The notes under the pieces: model-generated | What the model was told of the DNA's origin: nothing | The model's database searches: none | The model's input: only the letters and a program-made list of their open reading frames with translations | Shown here: one piece after another, positions 9,694 to 17,603 of the stretch | Layout: each line of letters starts with the position of its first letter | Position numbering within the stretch: position 1 is the stretch's first letter | Translations under genes and position numbers: made by a program | Assembly (NCBI GenBank): GCA_002083395.1 | Contig: LWDH01000030.1 | Span: 35,277-99,276 of the forward strand | DNA length: 64,000 nucleotides | Reading direction: 5' to 3' | Source: Proteobacteria bacterium SG_bin4 | GTDB lineage: Bacteria; Pseudomonadota; Gammaproteobacteria; Burkholderiales; Nitrosomonadaceae

Positions 9694-9765
9694 TCGATGG
9701 TAAGCACAACAAAATTTTTTTCGGTTAACTGCGGAACATTAACGTAAATTCTTTGTTTTGGCTAT

Positions 9766-9780
9766 GCGACAAATTGTCTC
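9766..9780. promoter_or_regulatory. RegA/PrrA-box-like dyad upstream of regB
   Basis: GCGAC-AAATT-GTCTC matches the published half-site pattern GCGNC...GNCGC with one mismatch, and contains the perfect dyad GACAA-A-TTGTC. It lies 73 bases before the regB start. Autoregulation by RegA is inferred from position. Confidence 0.45.
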
Positions 9781-9969
9781 AGGTAGTTTTCAGCGCGAAT
9801 TGATCGGTATAGGTAAAAATAGTCTTGAACCATCTATGAACCTTGTTGCTTTGGCTCTGAAAACTTTTAGAGATTAATGAGCACCGTCAAAATAGCCTGC
9901 ATTCAGTCCCGCGTTGATCGTACATCCATCGAATTAACAAAGAGTGCTGTTCCTTTGCGTAGCGCTAAC

Positions 9970-9997
9970 TTGAGTAGGTTTCAGAAAATGTTATAAT
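9970..9997 (+). promoter_or_regulatory. Sigma-70 promoter of the rpsB-tsf operon
   Basis: TTGAGT (9970-9975), 16 bases, then a consensus TATAAT (9992-9997). Transcription should start near 10004 and give a leader of about 120 bases before the rpsB ATG. This is the best-looking promoter in the window. Confidence 0.75.
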
Positions 9998-10122
9998 TAC
10001 AAGATAATTTGATAAATGCATCGTGCTAATCAAATTAAATTCGCACATCACGTTTTGTAGTTTCGATTTAAGGTTGGAAGTTGCTAAACGCGGATGGAGG
10101 CTCAATCCTATAGGAGAAATTT

Positions 10123-10845
10123 ATGTCAGTAACAATGCGGCAAATGCTGGAAGCAGGTGTTCACTTCGGTCATCAAACACGCTTCTGGAATCCCAAAATG
10201 GCACCGTATATTTTCGGTCACCGCAATAAAATTCACATCATCAATCTTGAAAAAACCTTGGTGATGTATGAAGAAGCCATGAAATACGTCCGCCAAATAG
10301 CAACCAAGCGAGGGGTCATTCTATTCGTCGGTACCAAGCGGCAAGCTCGCGACATCGTGCGCGAGGAAGCTATGCGCTGCGGCTCCCCTTACGTAGATCA
10401 GCGTTGGCTAGGTGGAATGCTGACGAATTTTAAAACGATCAAACAATCCATTAAACGCCTGCATGATATGGAAACGATGCTGAGCGATGGGACATTGGAC
10501 AAACTCGTAAAAAAAGAAGCACTGGACCTGCAAAGAGAATTAGATAAGCTTAACAGCAGTCTCGGTGGCATTAAGGAAATGAAAGGTCTTCCGGACGCAC
10601 TCTTCGTGATCGATGTGGGATATCAAAAAGGCGCTATTACTGAAGCCAGCAAACTCGGCATACCCGTCATTGGAGTCGTCGATACCAACCATAATCCGGA
10701 TGGTCTGCAATACATAATTCCAGGAAATGACGATTCAAGCAGAGCTATCCGCTTGTATGCGCGAGGCGTTGCTGATGCCATTTTGGAAGGACGCAATCAG
10801 TCTATCCAGGAGATTGTTGAAATGAGCGAAGAGGCACAGCAATAA
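10123..10845 (+). CDS. rpsB: 30S ribosomal protein S2
   Basis: A 240-residue S2 protein needed for assembly of S1 onto the small subunit. It has the family N terminus SVTMRQMLEAGVHFGHQTRF, then FVGTKRQA, WLGGMLTNFKT and PVIGVVDTNHNPDG. TAGGAGAAATTT provides a strong ribosome binding site. First gene of the translation/cell-envelope run; tsf follows after 205 bases. Confidence 0.98.
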   Translation: MSVTMRQMLEAGVHFGHQTRFWNPKMAPYIFGHRNKIHIINLEKTLVMYEEAMKYVRQIATKRGVILFVGTKRQARDIVREEAMRCGSPYVDQRWLGGMLTNFKTIKQSIKRLHDMETMLSDGTLDKLVKKEALDLQRELDKLNSSLGGIKEMKGLPDALFVIDVGYQKGAITEASKLGIPVIGVVDTNHNPDGLQYIIPGNDDSSRAIRLYARGVADAILEGRNQSIQEIVEMSEEAQQ

Positions 10846-10873
10846 GTTTAAGCCTTTTCTACTCAATCCTAAG

Positions 10874-10947
10874 ATTGCTGGCGATTCGAAGCGGAAAGAT
10901 CAAGCATTCCTCATTGATCCTTATGTATTCTGGTATTTGCCAGCAAT
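10874..10947 (+). other. Possible structured attenuator between rpsB and tsf
   Basis: ATTGCTGGC (10874-10882) and its exact complement GCCAGCAAT (10939-10947) face each other across 56 bases in the rpsB-tsf gap. They could close a branched RNA hairpin that lowers read-through into tsf, as an attenuator does between these genes in enterobacteria. No T run follows directly, so this is tentative. Confidence 0.3.
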
Positions 10948-11050
10948 AGAAAATGCTTTGAGTTAATTGAACTAAAAATACCGTTGCTATTTTTTCAGAT
11001 TAAGTTCAGCAGCAATTATTCATAAACTTTTCATTGTATTTGGAGCAAAT

Positions 11051-11935
11051 ATGGCGGAAATTACCGCGGGCATGGTCAAAGAACTTCGTGAGATGACAGG
11101 GCTTGGCATGATGGAATGTAAAAAAGCCTTGACTGAAACGAATGGTGATATGAAAGCCGCAGAAGATCTGTTGCGAATTAAAAGTGGTGCTAAAGCAAGC
11201 AAGGCAGCCGGAAGAATTGCTGCGGAGGGCGTGATTGGTGCGTACGTCTCCGCGGATAATCAATGTGGCGCTCTGGTTGAAGTGAATTGTGAAACAGACT
11301 TCGTTGCCAGAAATGAGGACATTATCAATTTTGCCAAGAGTCTGGCGGAACTCGTGGCTACAAAGAATCTAACCGATATTGCTGCTTTAAGCGATGCCCC
11401 GTTAAAAAATGGTGAAACCGTTGAAGAAGCTCGCAAGGCTTTAATCATGAAGCTCGGGGAAAATATCAGCATCCGGCGCAGCGGGCAGCACACAACCAAA
11501 GGTCGGCTCGCCTATTATCTTCATGGCACCAAGATCGGTGTGATGGTTGATTATACTGGCGGTGATGACAGCTTAGGAAAAGATATCGCGATGCATATCG
11601 CTGCCAGCAAGCCGATCTGTGTATCAAAAGATCAAGTCCCGGCAGAGGTATTAGAACATGAACGCCAGATTTTTACCGCACAAGCTGCCGAGAGCGGCAA
11701 ACCCGCCAATATCGTTGAAAAAATGGTCGAAGGTAGAATCACAAAATATCTCGCAGAAATTACATTGCTGGGTCAGCCGTTCGTTAAAGATCCCGAACAG
11801 ACTGTAGAGAAATTGCTGGCAAAAAAATCCGCTGCAGTGAATGGTTTTACGATGTTTGTAGTAGGTGAAGGAATAGAAAAGAAAGTTGAAAACTTTGCTG
11901 AAGAGGTCAAGGCGCAGATGGGGCAATCAAATTAA
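11051..11935 (+). CDS. tsf: Translation elongation factor Ts
   Basis: A 294-residue nucleotide-exchange factor that recycles EF-Tu. The N-terminal UBA-like domain has VKELREMTGLGMMECKKAL and the core has the EF-Tu-contacting TDFVARNE. The C-terminal helical part is of normal length. TTTGGAGCAAAT precedes the ATG. It sits between rpsB and pyrH in the classic order. Confidence 0.98.
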   Translation: MAEITAGMVKELREMTGLGMMECKKALTETNGDMKAAEDLLRIKSGAKASKAAGRIAAEGVIGAYVSADNQCGALVEVNCETDFVARNEDIINFAKSLAELVATKNLTDIAALSDAPLKNGETVEEARKALIMKLGENISIRRSGQHTTKGRLAYYLHGTKIGVMVDYTGGDDSLGKDIAMHIAASKPICVSKDQVPAEVLEHERQIFTAQAAESGKPANIVEKMVEGRITKYLAEITLLGQPFVKDPEQTVEKLLAKKSAAVNGFTMFVVGEGIEKKVENFAEEVKAQMGQSN

Positions 11936-11970
11936 GATTCCCTTTCCACATACTTATCAAATAATTATCA

Positions 11971-12687
11971 ATGACCGCTGCAGTTTATAAACGCATTTTA
12001 TTGAAATTGTCCGGCGAAGCCCTGATGGGCGAGGACAAATATGGAATCAATCATGCGGTGATGGGCAGAATTGTTTCTGAAGTTCATGAAATCAGTAAAT
12101 TAGGTGTTGAAATTGCTATCGTTGTAGGCGGTGGAAACATTTTTCGCGGCATGAAATCAGCCAATGATGGACTTGAACGCGTTACTGCGGATTATATGGG
12201 GATGTTAGCTACCGTCATGAATGCGCTAGCATTGCAGGACGCAATGAAGCTGGCGGGATTGGTTCCGCGCATTCAATCTGCATTGCACATCGAGAAAGTG
12301 GTGGAACCCTATATCCGTGGCCGCGCAATGCGCTACTTGAAAGACGGAAAAGTCGTGATTTTTGCTGCCGGAACGGGTAACCCGTTCTTTACAACCGACA
12401 CGGCAGCAGCATTACGCGGTATGGAAATGAATGTGGATATCATGCTGAAAGCAACAAAAGTTGATGGCATCTACACCAGCGACCCACAAAAAGATCCGGC
12501 AGCTACACGATTCGAGAAATTATCATTTGATGAAGCCATTTCAAAAAACCTGCAAGTAATGGATGCAACGGCATTGACATTATGCCGTGATCAGAAATTA
12601 CCGCTCAGTGTATTTAGCATTTTTAAGACCGGCGCTCTTAGACGTATAATAACAGGGGAGAATGAAGGGACTTTAGTAACCGTTTGA
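11971..12687 (+). CDS. pyrH: UMP kinase
   Basis: A 238-residue amino-acid-kinase-fold enzyme that phosphorylates UMP to UDP. KRILLKLSGEALMG, IVVGGGNIFRG and the tail domain with FFTTDTAAALRG and DGIYTSDP are all intact. It follows tsf by 35 bases and precedes frr, the usual order. Confidence 0.98.
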   Translation: MTAAVYKRILLKLSGEALMGEDKYGINHAVMGRIVSEVHEISKLGVEIAIVVGGGNIFRGMKSANDGLERVTADYMGMLATVMNALALQDAMKLAGLVPRIQSALHIEKVVEPYIRGRAMRYLKDGKVVIFAAGTGNPFFTTDTAAALRGMEMNVDIMLKATKVDGIYTSDPQKDPAATRFEKLSFDEAISKNLQVMDATALTLCRDQKLPLSVFSIFKTGALRRIITGENEGTLVTV

Positions 12688-12739
12688 CTCTGACTGATCG
12701 TAAATGCTTTCGAATAGCTGTAAAAGGGATATAGACACT

Positions 12740-13297
12740 ATGATTACCGATGTAAAAAAATCTGCTGAGCAGAAAATGCAAAAAAGCCTGGAAGCATTGA
12801 AAGTGGATTTGAGCAAAGTAAGGAGTGGCAGAGCACATACAGGCTTGCTTGATCATGTTACAGTGGATTATTATGGCGCACAAACTCCGATTAACCAAGT
12901 CGCCAATATCAATCTCATTGATGCTCGTACAATTGGCGTCGTTCCCTGGGAGAAAAAAATGGCTAATGCAATCGAAAAAGCCATTCGAGACTCTGATTTA
13001 GGTTTGAATCCGATGCCGGTAGGTGACACCATTCGTGTTCCCATGCCTGCCCTCACTGAAGAGCGCCGCCGTGATTTGATCAAAGTAGTGAAGCATGAAG
13101 CGGAAACAGTACGTGTTGCGATGCGAAATATCCGGCGTGATGCTAATGCGCATTTAAAAGAGCTACTAAAATCGAAAGAAATCTCTGAAGATGATGAGCG
13201 GCGTGGCCAAGATGAAATACAAAAACTGACCGATCGCTTCATATCCGAAATAGATAAGGTTTTGCAAGTCAAGGAAGCCGAGCTCATGGCTGTCTGA
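12740..13297 (+). CDS. frr: Ribosome recycling factor
   Basis: A 185-residue factor that splits post-termination ribosomes together with EF-G. MITDVKKSAEQKMQKSLEAL is the canonical N terminus, so I use the ATG at 12740, preceded by AAAGGGAT, not the in-frame ATG at 12704 that would add 12 residues. KVRSGRAH and the C-terminal helix (SEDDERRGQDEIQKLTDRF) are intact. The uppS ATG follows one base after its stop, indicating coupling. Confidence 0.97.
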   Translation: MITDVKKSAEQKMQKSLEALKVDLSKVRSGRAHTGLLDHVTVDYYGAQTPINQVANINLIDARTIGVVPWEKKMANAIEKAIRDSDLGLNPMPVGDTIRVPMPALTEERRRDLIKVVKHEAETVRVAMRNIRRDANAHLKELLKSKEISEDDERRGQDEIQKLTDRFISEIDKVLQVKEAELMAV

Positions 13298-13298
13298 T

Positions 13299-14066
13299 AT
13301 GCTTGAAGGCCCAAGTTCAACTCATTCCCCTCCTGAAGCAAACTCAGTACCAACGCATATCGCAATTATCATGGATGGTAATGGCCGTTGGGCGCAAAAC
13401 CGCTACATGCCAAGAATCGCGGGACACAAACAAGGCGTGGAAACCGTTCGCGGTGTAATCAAAGCATGCATGGAACGCGGTGTCTCATACCTTACGCTGT
13501 TTGCCTTTAGCAGCGAAAACTGGCGGCGCCCATCCGACGAAGTCGCCTCTTTGATGCAACTCTTCTTGGGGGCATTGGAGCAAGAAATCTCCAAATTGCA
13601 TGAAAATGGCATACGTTTCAAAGTCATCGGTGATTTATCAAGATTCGAACCTAAAATCGTTGAATTTGTCGACATTGGTGAAAAACTCACTGCGAATAAC
13701 ACGCAGCTTACATTCACAATTGCGGCCAACTATGGCGGGCGCTGGGACATCATGCAAGCAATGCGAAAAATGATGGCTCAATCCAAAGAATTGCCAGCCC
13801 AGATTGACGAAGAGACTTTTTCCCAATATCTATCGATGAGCTACGCGCCCGATCCTGATTTATTCATCCGCACCGGCGGTGAATACCGGATCAGCAATTT
13901 TTTATTATGGCAACTGGCCTATACCGAATTGTATTTCACGAATACCTTATGGCCGGATTTTGACGTGCACGAACTGGAACTGGCCATTCAATCTTATCAA
14001 CAACGCGAACGGCGATTCGGGCGCACCAGCGAGCAACTGCAAATGGCATTATCTGCAGAAGGCTAA
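13299..14066 (+). CDS. uppS: Undecaprenyl diphosphate synthase
   Basis: A 255-residue cis-prenyltransferase that makes the C55 lipid carrier for peptidoglycan and other glycans. The motif HIAIIMDGNGRWA carries the catalytic Asp; FAFSSENWRRP and the C-terminal IRTGGEYRISNFLLWQ are present. The extra residues before HIAIIMDGN are unremarkable. It lies directly after frr and 14 bases before cdsA. Confidence 0.97.
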   Translation: MLEGPSSTHSPPEANSVPTHIAIIMDGNGRWAQNRYMPRIAGHKQGVETVRGVIKACMERGVSYLTLFAFSSENWRRPSDEVASLMQLFLGALEQEISKLHENGIRFKVIGDLSRFEPKIVEFVDIGEKLTANNTQLTFTIAANYGGRWDIMQAMRKMMAQSKELPAQIDEETFSQYLSMSYAPDPDLFIRTGGEYRISNFLLWQLAYTELYFTNTLWPDFDVHELELAIQSYQQRERRFGRTSEQLQMALSAEG

Positions 14067-14080
14067 TAGAATTTTTTTTC

Positions 14081-14905
14081 ATGCTTAAGACCCGAATCCT
14101 GACAGCCGGCATCATTTTGCCTTTATTTCTTTCCGCATTATTCTTTTTTCAAGATATTTTTTGGGCTATCGTGTTACTCGCACTGACTGTCATCGGCTCA
14201 CGCGAGTGGAGCCGGCTTGCGCAGTTCTCCGTAAGAAATACCATTGTTTTCATGCTGCTGACCACGCTGCTCGGTGGCGAGCTCTTACTTCAAATAAGCG
14301 AAGCAGTAAAATTTAACCCGCTTTCTGCAGAACTAGTCTGGATCTACTACGTCTCTGCAATTTTCTGGATCGTTGCAGCACCGCTCTACCTGAAACAATC
14401 TTTTACAGTCACAAAACCTTGGAGCTGGATGCTGATCGGCTGGATTTTATTGCTACCCACCTGTCTGGCGCTTTATCAATTACGTTCGATCAGCCCGCTG
14501 CTGTTGCTGGGGTTGATGGCGACTATTTGGATATCCGACACAGCGGCTTATTTCACTGGCCGTTCACTAGGCAAGCATAAGCTCGCTCCGCAAATCAGTC
14601 CCAATAAAACCTGGGAAGGCGTCGCGGGAGCGCTCGTTGCAGTGTTAATTTATGGTTTGCTGTGGATTTTCTGGTCAGAAGAAGAATCGTTAGGGCTGGC
14701 TTTGGTACCGTTGCTAATAATTATGGCTATTTTAGGTATTATCGGCGATTTATATGAGTCATTGGTTAAACGCCAAGCCGGTGTCAAAGATAGCGGCAAC
14801 ATACTACCGGGTCATGGGGGAATACTGGATCGAATTGATGCTTTGACCTCAGCCCTACCCTTTGGCATATTGGCCATCCTTGTATTTTACTCACCTGCGA
14901 TATGA
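14081..14905 (+). CDS. cdsA: Phosphatidate cytidylyltransferase
   Basis: A 274-residue integral membrane enzyme making CDP-diacylglycerol, the precursor of all phospholipids. Seven to eight hydrophobic helices are visible. The C-terminal family signature is intact (SLVKRQAGVKDSGN, then PGHGGILDRIDAL). Its stop overlaps the dxr start by 4 bases. Confidence 0.95.
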   Translation: MLKTRILTAGIILPLFLSALFFFQDIFWAIVLLALTVIGSREWSRLAQFSVRNTIVFMLLTTLLGGELLLQISEAVKFNPLSAELVWIYYVSAIFWIVAAPLYLKQSFTVTKPWSWMLIGWILLLPTCLALYQLRSISPLLLLGLMATIWISDTAAYFTGRSLGKHKLAPQISPNKTWEGVAGALVAVLIYGLLWIFWSEEESLGLALVPLLIIMAILGIIGDLYESLVKRQAGVKDSGNILPGHGGILDRIDALTSALPFGILAILVFYSPAI

Positions 14906-16086
14906 AGACTATTCGTCAAATAACCATTCTCGGCTCAACCGGCAGCATTGGAGACAGCACGCTGGACGTCATAGCACGCCATCCCGATCGTTTTCAAGCT
15001 TATGCACTGACTGCCAATCATAATGTTGAAAAAATGCTTTCGCAGTGCCGCCGCTTCCAACCCCGCTACGCAGTGATGCTTGATGCTAGAAGCGCTGAGC
15101 AATTGGCGGATGCCATTGGTGCTGACGGAATCAGAACCGAAGTGCTATCAGGAATAGAATCGCTTGAAAAAGTAGCGTCTCTGCCCGAAGTTGATGCAGT
15201 GATGGCCGCCATCGTCGGTGCTGCGGGAATTCGCCCGACATTTGCCGCAGCAAGATCCGGAAAATTGGTTTTACTTGCGAATAAAGAAACGCTGGTGATG
15301 GCGGGACGGATATTTATGGATTTAGTTCGGGAAAACCACGCTACTTTATTACCTATCGACAGCGAGCACAATGCAATTTATCAGTCATTGCCGCATCAAT
15401 TCGATGGCAATTTCACCACTGCCGGCATCAGCCGTATCCTGCTTACGGCATCAGGCGGACCGTTTCGTTGTGCACCGGTTTCACTGGAGCAGGTAACGCC
15501 TGAGCAAGCCTGTGCCCACCCCAATTGGGATATGGGAAAGAAAATTTCAGTCGACTCCGCCACCATGATGAACAAAGGGCTGGAAGTCATTGAAGCGCAC
15601 TGGCTGTTTGATGCTCCAGCGGACAAGATCCAGGTTGTGGTTCACCCGCAAAGTGTTATTCACTCGATGGTCGCTTATGTCGACGGCTCGGTAATCGCGC
15701 AACTCGGCAACCCCGATATGCGTACGCCGATAGCGCATGCGATGGGCTATCCGGAACGCATTGAAAGCGGCGTCTCGGCTTTGGATATATTCAAAGTCGC
15801 CCAGCTCAATTTCGAAGAACCGGATTTCAAAAGATTTCCATGCTTGAGATTGGCTTACCAGGCATTGACCACTGGCGGTAATATGCCAGCCGTGCTCAAT
15901 GCCGCCAATGAAGTCGCAGTGGAATCTTTTCTGCAAAGGCGTATGCCCTTCACAGCTATCCCGGTCATGATTGAGAATGTCATGTGCACTATCGAACCTG
16001 AAGAACTGAAAACCTTGGATGATGTATTAAGAACCGATCATTTTGCCCGTGAAAAAGCGCATGAATGGCTGGCAACTGCGCAATAA
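14902..16086 (+). CDS. dxr: 1-deoxy-D-xylulose 5-phosphate reductoisomerase
   Basis: A 394-residue NADPH-dependent enzyme for the second step of the MEP isoprenoid pathway. GSTGSIGDSTLDVI binds NADPH; LANKETLVMAG, PIDSEHNAI, TASGGPFR and SATMMNKGLEVIEAHWLF are the substrate and metal motifs. ispH of the same pathway is on the minus strand at 45952-46896. It overlaps cdsA by 4 bases. Confidence 0.97.
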   Translation: MKTIRQITILGSTGSIGDSTLDVIARHPDRFQAYALTANHNVEKMLSQCRRFQPRYAVMLDARSAEQLADAIGADGIRTEVLSGIESLEKVASLPEVDAVMAAIVGAAGIRPTFAAARSGKLVLLANKETLVMAGRIFMDLVRENHATLLPIDSEHNAIYQSLPHQFDGNFTTAGISRILLTASGGPFRCAPVSLEQVTPEQACAHPNWDMGKKISVDSATMMNKGLEVIEAHWLFDAPADKIQVVVHPQSVIHSMVAYVDGSVIAQLGNPDMRTPIAHAMGYPERIESGVSALDIFKVAQLNFEEPDFKRFPCLRLAYQALTTGGNMPAVLNAANEVAVESFLQRRMPFTAIPVMIENVMCTIEPEELKTLDDVLRTDHFAREKAHEWLATAQ

Positions 16087-16235
16087 TGTAAAAATTAATC
16101 CCGAGTTACAATGATTGGATTTCATTTTTTTTTATTAATGATAGTATGCAGAATTTATACGGTCATACATAAAAATTAATACGGACGTGCAATCAAAGTT
16201 TCAACCAATCAGCGTTTCGATATTAATCGATTACT

Positions 16236-17603
16236 ATGTCAATAACTTACACCATCATTTCTTTCATAATCGCGTTAGGTATCTTAATTACGTTCCATGA
16301 ATTTGGTCACTACCTGGTCGCTCGATGGAGTGGTGTCAAAGTTTTACGATTTTGTATCGGTTTTGGGCAACCTGTTTTCCGGCGGCGTTGGGGAAAAGAT
16401 GGCACAGAATGGGTAATCGCTGCCATTCCGCTGGGTGGATATGTCAAAATGCTCGATGAGAACGAGGGCAAAGTTGCCACTGCGGATTTACCCCGTGCTT
16501 TTAACCGTCAGCCTGTCGGGCGACGTTTTGCGATAGTGGCTGCCGGACCGATTGCCAATTTCCTGCTGGCGATTGTTTTATATTGGTTACTATTTATTCT
16601 GGGTGTCCATGGTATGAAACCCATTCTTGGACCTGTTGAACCCGGCAGTCCCGCAGCTTATGCAAAATTCGAAGAAGGCGATATCATCGTTCAGATCGAG
16701 AACGAACCTGTTTCCAGTTGGCAAGATGCGCGCTGGACGTTATTGCGCTATGCGGTTGATCAAGCTCCCGCTGTAAAAATACAAACAATTGATAAAAATG
16801 GTAATAGCCATTGGCGGCAGTTGAATCTCAGTCAAATAGACCCGAATAAGCTCAACGAAAACTTCCCCGGAATAATCGGATTAACCAGTTATCAGCCAAC
16901 ATTCGATCCCATCATTGGCCAGGTGATTGCCGATGGCGTTGGTTCTCGGGCCGGATTACAGGCGGGAGACGAAATTATCGCCGCCAATCATTCCGAAATC
17001 CTGACATGGATGGACTTTGTTAAAGAAATCCGGTCAAATCCGGGAAAAACACTCGAGTTGGAAATCTTACGCCGTGGACAAACACTTACCCTCACGGTAA
17101 CACCCGAAGCTGCCACTGAAAATGGCATCCAAGTTGGTAAAATCGGTGTTGCGCCGGTAGTGAACCAAGCTGAAATTGATGAATTGCTCGTTACAGTCAG
17201 CTACCCAATCGTCCAATCGTTACAGAAAGCAGTTTATAAAACCTGGGAAACAACTGTCCTGACATTGCAAATGCTTGTTAAAATGATAACCGGCGATGTT
17301 TCTTGGAAAAATGTCAGCGGCCCGATTTCGATTGCCGACTATGCAGGTCAATCAGCCCAAATGGGGCTGGTATCATATTTGGCGTTTCTTGCATTGATCA
17401 GTGTCAGTATCGGTGTTCTTAATTTACTACCGATACCGATTCTGGACGGCGGCCACTTAATGTATTATCTCATTGAAATTGTAAAAGGCAGTCCGCTCTC
17501 GGACAAAGCCATGCTTATCGGACAAAAAATCGGCTTAACCCTGTTATTCATGCTGATGACTTTTGCCATTTATAATGATATCAATCGGCTTATTACTGGT
17601 TAA
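16236..17603 (+). CDS. rseP: RIP zinc metalloprotease RseP
   Basis: A 455-residue site-2 intramembrane protease that releases sigma-E by cutting anti-sigma factor and clears signal-peptide remnants. HEFGH in the first helix and PIPILDGGH in the last are the zinc-binding motifs. Two PDZ domains lie between them (around residues 105-195 and 210-290). The 149-base gap before it may hold its own promoter. bamA begins immediately after its stop. Confidence 0.96.
   Translation: MSITYTIISFIIALGILITFHEFGHYLVARWSGVKVLRFCIGFGQPVFRRRWGKDGTEWVIAAIPLGGYVKMLDENEGKVATADLPRAFNRQPVGRRFAIVAAGPIANFLLAIVLYWLLFILGVHGMKPILGPVEPGSPAAYAKFEEGDIIVQIENEPVSSWQDARWTLLRYAVDQAPAVKIQTIDKNGNSHWRQLNLSQIDPNKLNENFPGIIGLTSYQPTFDPIIGQVIADGVGSRAGLQAGDEIIAANHSEILTWMDFVKEIRSNPGKTLELEILRRGQTLTLTVTPEAATENGIQVGKIGVAPVVNQAEIDELLVTVSYPIVQSLQKAVYKTWETTVLTLQMLVKMITGDVSWKNVSGPISIADYAGQSAQMGLVSYLAFLALISVSIGVLNLLPIPILDGGHLMYYLIEIVKGSPLSDKAMLIGQKIGLTLLFMLMTFAIYNDINRLITG

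Larger units (their letters stand above)
9694..10122. other. Divergent control region between regB and rpsB
   Basis: About 430 bases without a gene. It contains the RegA-box-like dyad (9766-9780), the rpsB promoter (9970-9997) and the rpsB leader (from about 10004). Ribosomal protein S2 commonly represses its own operon through the leader RNA in proteobacteria; I could not fold this leader with confidence. Confidence 0.6.
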
